From: Paenarthrobacter sp. Z7-10
GTDB taxonomy: Bacteria; Actinomycetota; Actinomycetes; Actinomycetales; Micrococcaceae
Length of the DNA stretch: 42,768 nucleotides
NCBI RefSeq assembly: GCF_026932795.1
Contig: NZ_JADPVH010000027.1
Coordinates: forward strand, 11,327 to 54,094
Reading direction: 5' to 3'
Shown here: positions 41,801 through 42,768 of the stretch, in pieces
Position numbering within the stretch: position 1 is the first letter of the stretch
How the letters are laid out: each line of letters begins with the position of its first letter
Notes under the pieces: generated by a model
Databases searched by the model: none
Told to the model about the DNA's origin: nothing
What the model saw: only the letters and a program-made list of their open reading frames with translations
Made by a program: the position numbers and the translations under genes

Positions 41801-42620
41801 CCGCTGTATCCAGGAACTGGGCCTGACCGCGGAGCACCTGGTCAAGGAATACGGTCCTGACACGCTGGTCCCGCCGGGGCCCGGCGAGGTGACGGATAAG
41901 TGGGCCGCGCTGCGGGCGCCGGTGGACGAAAACGGCCAGGAGGTCAGGGAGGGCGTGCCATTTGTCCGGTCGGAGCAGGAAAAACGGCTGCGGCGGGCAG
42001 AGCGCGATCTGGCGGCGCTGGGCCGGGTCAACCCGCTCGCGCTGGAGGAATTTGCCGCGCTGGAGGAACGGCACCAGTTCCTGAGCACTCAGCTTGAGGA
42101 TCTGAAGTCCAGCCGCCGGGACCTGATGGACATCATCCGGGAGGTGGACCAGCGGGTGGAGGAGGTCTTCAGCGCCGCCTACACCGATACCGCCGCCCAC
42201 TTTGAGCAAGTTTTTGGCCGCCTGTTTCCCGGCGGCGAAGGGCGGCTGGTTTTGACCGAGCCCACAGACATGCTCACCACCGGGATCGAAATCCAAGCCC
42301 GCCCGGCCGGCAAAAAAATCAAGCGCCTCTCACTGCTGTCCGGTGGCGAACGTTCGCTTACCGCCGTCGCCCTGCTGGTGGCCATCTTCAAGGCGCGCCC
42401 ATCCCCGTTCTCTGTCATGGACGAGGTGGAGGCTGCCTTGGACGAGACGAACCTGGGCCGCCTGATTACTCTCTTTGAGGAACTGCGCGAGTCCAGCCAG
42501 CTGATCATCATCACCCACCAGAAGCGCACCATGGAGGTGGCCGACGCACTGTACGGGGTCACCATGCGCGGCGACGGCGTCTCGACAGTGATCAGCCAGC
42601 GGCTCGGCGCGGACCTATAA
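38850..42620 (+). CDS. smc: Chromosome segregation protein SMC
   Basis: 1256 residues from a TTG start. Walker A is GPNGSGKS (31-38) after LTVRGFKSFASATTF. The ABC signature LSGGERSLTAVALLVAIFKA and Walker B PFSVMDEVEAALDETNL are near the C-terminus. Between them lie two long coiled-coil arms (residues ~165-500 and ~720-1070) around a hinge at ~505-715. SMC forms the condensin ring with ScpA and ScpB that organises and segregates the chromosome. The hinge carries ~85 extra residues rich in Ala, Gly, Pro and Ser (about 575-660), beginning near TGPAAVGAGQETW and ending before GDLVAAPGRLGELIARL. The gene is complete. Confidence 0.97.
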   Translation: MHLKSLTVRGFKSFASATTFDFEPGVTAVVGPNGSGKSNVVDALAWVMGEQGAKTLRGGKMEDVIFAGTSGRPPLGRAHVSLTIDNADGLLPIAYSEVTISRTLFRTGGSEYAINSTSCRLLDIQELLSDSGLGREMHVIVGQGQLDKILHATPEERRGFIEEAAGILKHRRRKEKTLRKLDAMQANLTRLTDLTGEIRRQLTPLGKQAEVARRAQRVQFEVRDARARLLADDLVQLSTALAQEVADESALKARRAEVEKTLDAGRTRQAELEQHAAAAGPRLSTAQDTWYQLSAVRERLRALGNLATERQRLLGTADAAPDPGRDPEQLERHAARVRAEQADLERLLLQRRSTLEKAVGAKTGAEQAAFEEERRLAAILRAAADRREGLATLAGQVGAARSRVESAQAELGRLQASMLDGDQRRQQAQQEFTALESQVAGVEQGEESLDADYELANEALDAVLAEIAELTGQQREAERTRAGLLARRDALALGLRRQDGAQLLLASGQAGVLTSVAELMTVKAGYESAIAAALGSVAEAVAVTDLEAAIAALELVKNDDGGRVELIVTGPAAVGAGQETWAADTAAGGIPAGGPAAADPSADPSAGPETNSPALTTAGAGGFLEASFSAGPEADTLAPESEQALPAGALPAGDLVAAPGRLGELIARLLAAVVVVDDLAVAGSVISLRPELSAVTRSGDVLSAFSVRGGSSSAPSLLEVQAAVDETVGELDTVTAEAEQLRFALAGATARRQELQERTDAALERLNESDARFAAVAERLGQLGSSLRSAVAESGRAAKLIEGAEANIEKERIALAAVSARLTAAQQAPADAAPSPEERDRLAAAATAARAHEMEARLAVRTAEEQSSSTSNRAASLERAAATERQARVQAAQRARRRQLQAGKAAAVAHAVVQLLKFADVSVARADGERAAAQEVRAAHEAELAAVRAGNEKLTAELAELTDSVHRDELARTQQRLRIEAVENRCIQELGLTAEHLVKEYGPDTLVPPGPGEVTDKWAALRAPVDENGQEVREGVPFVRSEQEKRLRRAERDLAALGRVNPLALEEFAALEERHQFLSTQLEDLKSSRRDLMDIIREVDQRVEEVFSAAYTDTAAHFEQVFGRLFPGGEGRLVLTEPTDMLTTGIEIQARPAGKKIKRLSLLSGGERSLTAVALLVAIFKARPSPFSVMDEVEAALDETNLGRLITLFEELRESSQLIIITHQKRTMEVADALYGVTMRGDGVSTVISQRLGADL

Positions 42621-42768
42621 GCCTAGGAGCCCGCTGATTAAGGCGGATCTATTATGCCCGGGTTTTTCCGGTGGGCCATTTTTCGCGCCGGAGCCGGACG
42701 CCGGATTGGGCTCTTCTGGGCTGAAGTCCTGATCCGGAGCCGGTCTTGGGCGCTCCATGGGGCTTCTC
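42615..42768 (-). CDS. Possible 3' end of a minus-strand gene convergent with smc (partial)
   Basis: The minus strand is open from the right edge of the window to a TAG at 42615-42617 that overlaps the smc stop. It encodes a Pro/Glu/Ser-rich stretch (PRPAPDQDFSPEEPNPASGS) then KPGHNRSALISGLLGL. An ATG at 42758 is in frame but the frame continues beyond the window. Composition fits a disordered protein tail, but random high-GC sequence can give the same. A plus-strand frame from 42654 is also open to the edge. I cannot name it. Confidence 0.22.
   Translation of the reverse strand, partial: RSPMERPRPAPDQDFSPEEPNPASGSGAKNGPPEKPGHNRSALISGLLGL

Noticed and set aside
42654-42768. Plus-strand frame from ATG 42654 open to the window edge
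   Set aside because: Only 38 codons are visible, rich in Arg and Trp, with a distant AAGG. It competes with a minus-strand frame over the same bases, and neither can be supported firmly.
1-42768. Mobile elements, CRISPR arrays, rRNA or tRNA genes
   Set aside because: I looked for transposase or integrase motifs, regularly spaced repeats and RNA-gene cores on both strands and recognised none.

Overview
The window looks like chromosomal DNA from a high-GC Gram-positive bacterium of the Micrococcaceae, Arthrobacter in the broad sense. The signs are many GTG and TTG starts, the actinobacterial order thiL - DAK2 gene - recG - rsmD ... coaD - DUF177 gene - rpmF - rnc - mutM ... smc, an olefin cluster with the fused oleBC gene known from Micrococcus and Arthrobacter, CWBR2 and LGFP surface proteins, and a Tat-exported metallophosphoesterase. 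No rRNA, tRNA, CRISPR array, transposase or integrase was recognised.

Region 1 (1-10.9 kb) is a cell-envelope block with visibly lower GC than the rest. Five minus-strand genes, read from 8645 down to 409, form a likely operon: a small membrane protein, UDP-GlcNAc 2-epimerase, a LicC-like nucleotidyltransferase, a Tat-exported phosphoesterase and a 1240-residue glycosyltransferase/CDP-glycerol-type polymerase. This looks like a wall-glycopolymer locus. A divergent gene encodes a secreted protein with three CWBR2 repeats and two NPCBM-like modules. A hairpin at 10.86 kb separates it from a convergent LuxR-type regulator.

Region 2 (11.5-22.7 kb) starts with the conserved thiL - DAK2 - recG - rsmD run and then becomes unusual. 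The rsmD-to-speE-like interval is present as a degraded tandem duplication: intact rsmD, cargo A (a 1058-residue propeller/ASH/LGFP surface protein), a truncated speE tail joined directly to a truncated rsmD tail, cargo B (a RES-Xre toxin-antitoxin pair), then intact speE-like. The gap between the rsmD and speE stops therefore carries two alternative cargos side by side. This is the most striking structure in the window.

Region 3 (21.9-28.8 kb) is a compact minus-strand series: a HisD-like dehydrogenase, a polar amino-acid ABC transporter (binding protein, permease, ATPase), a PLP aminotransferase and the speE-like gene. A LysR regulator is divergent from it, with a perfect 21-bp palindrome in the shared promoter region. 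It suggests uptake and oxidation of an amino compound whose identity cannot be read from sequence.

Region 4 (28.9-32.2 kb) is the housekeeping run coaD, DUF177 gene, rpmF, rnc, mutM. coaD appears leaderless, the DUF177 gene may start at ATT, and mutM carries an in-frame 27-bp repeat expansion.

Region 5 (32.3-42.8 kb) holds a NYN-domain ribonuclease-like gene, the complete oleA-oleBC-oleD pathway for long-chain olefins on the minus strand, and smc on the plus strand, whose hinge contains a low-complexity insertion.
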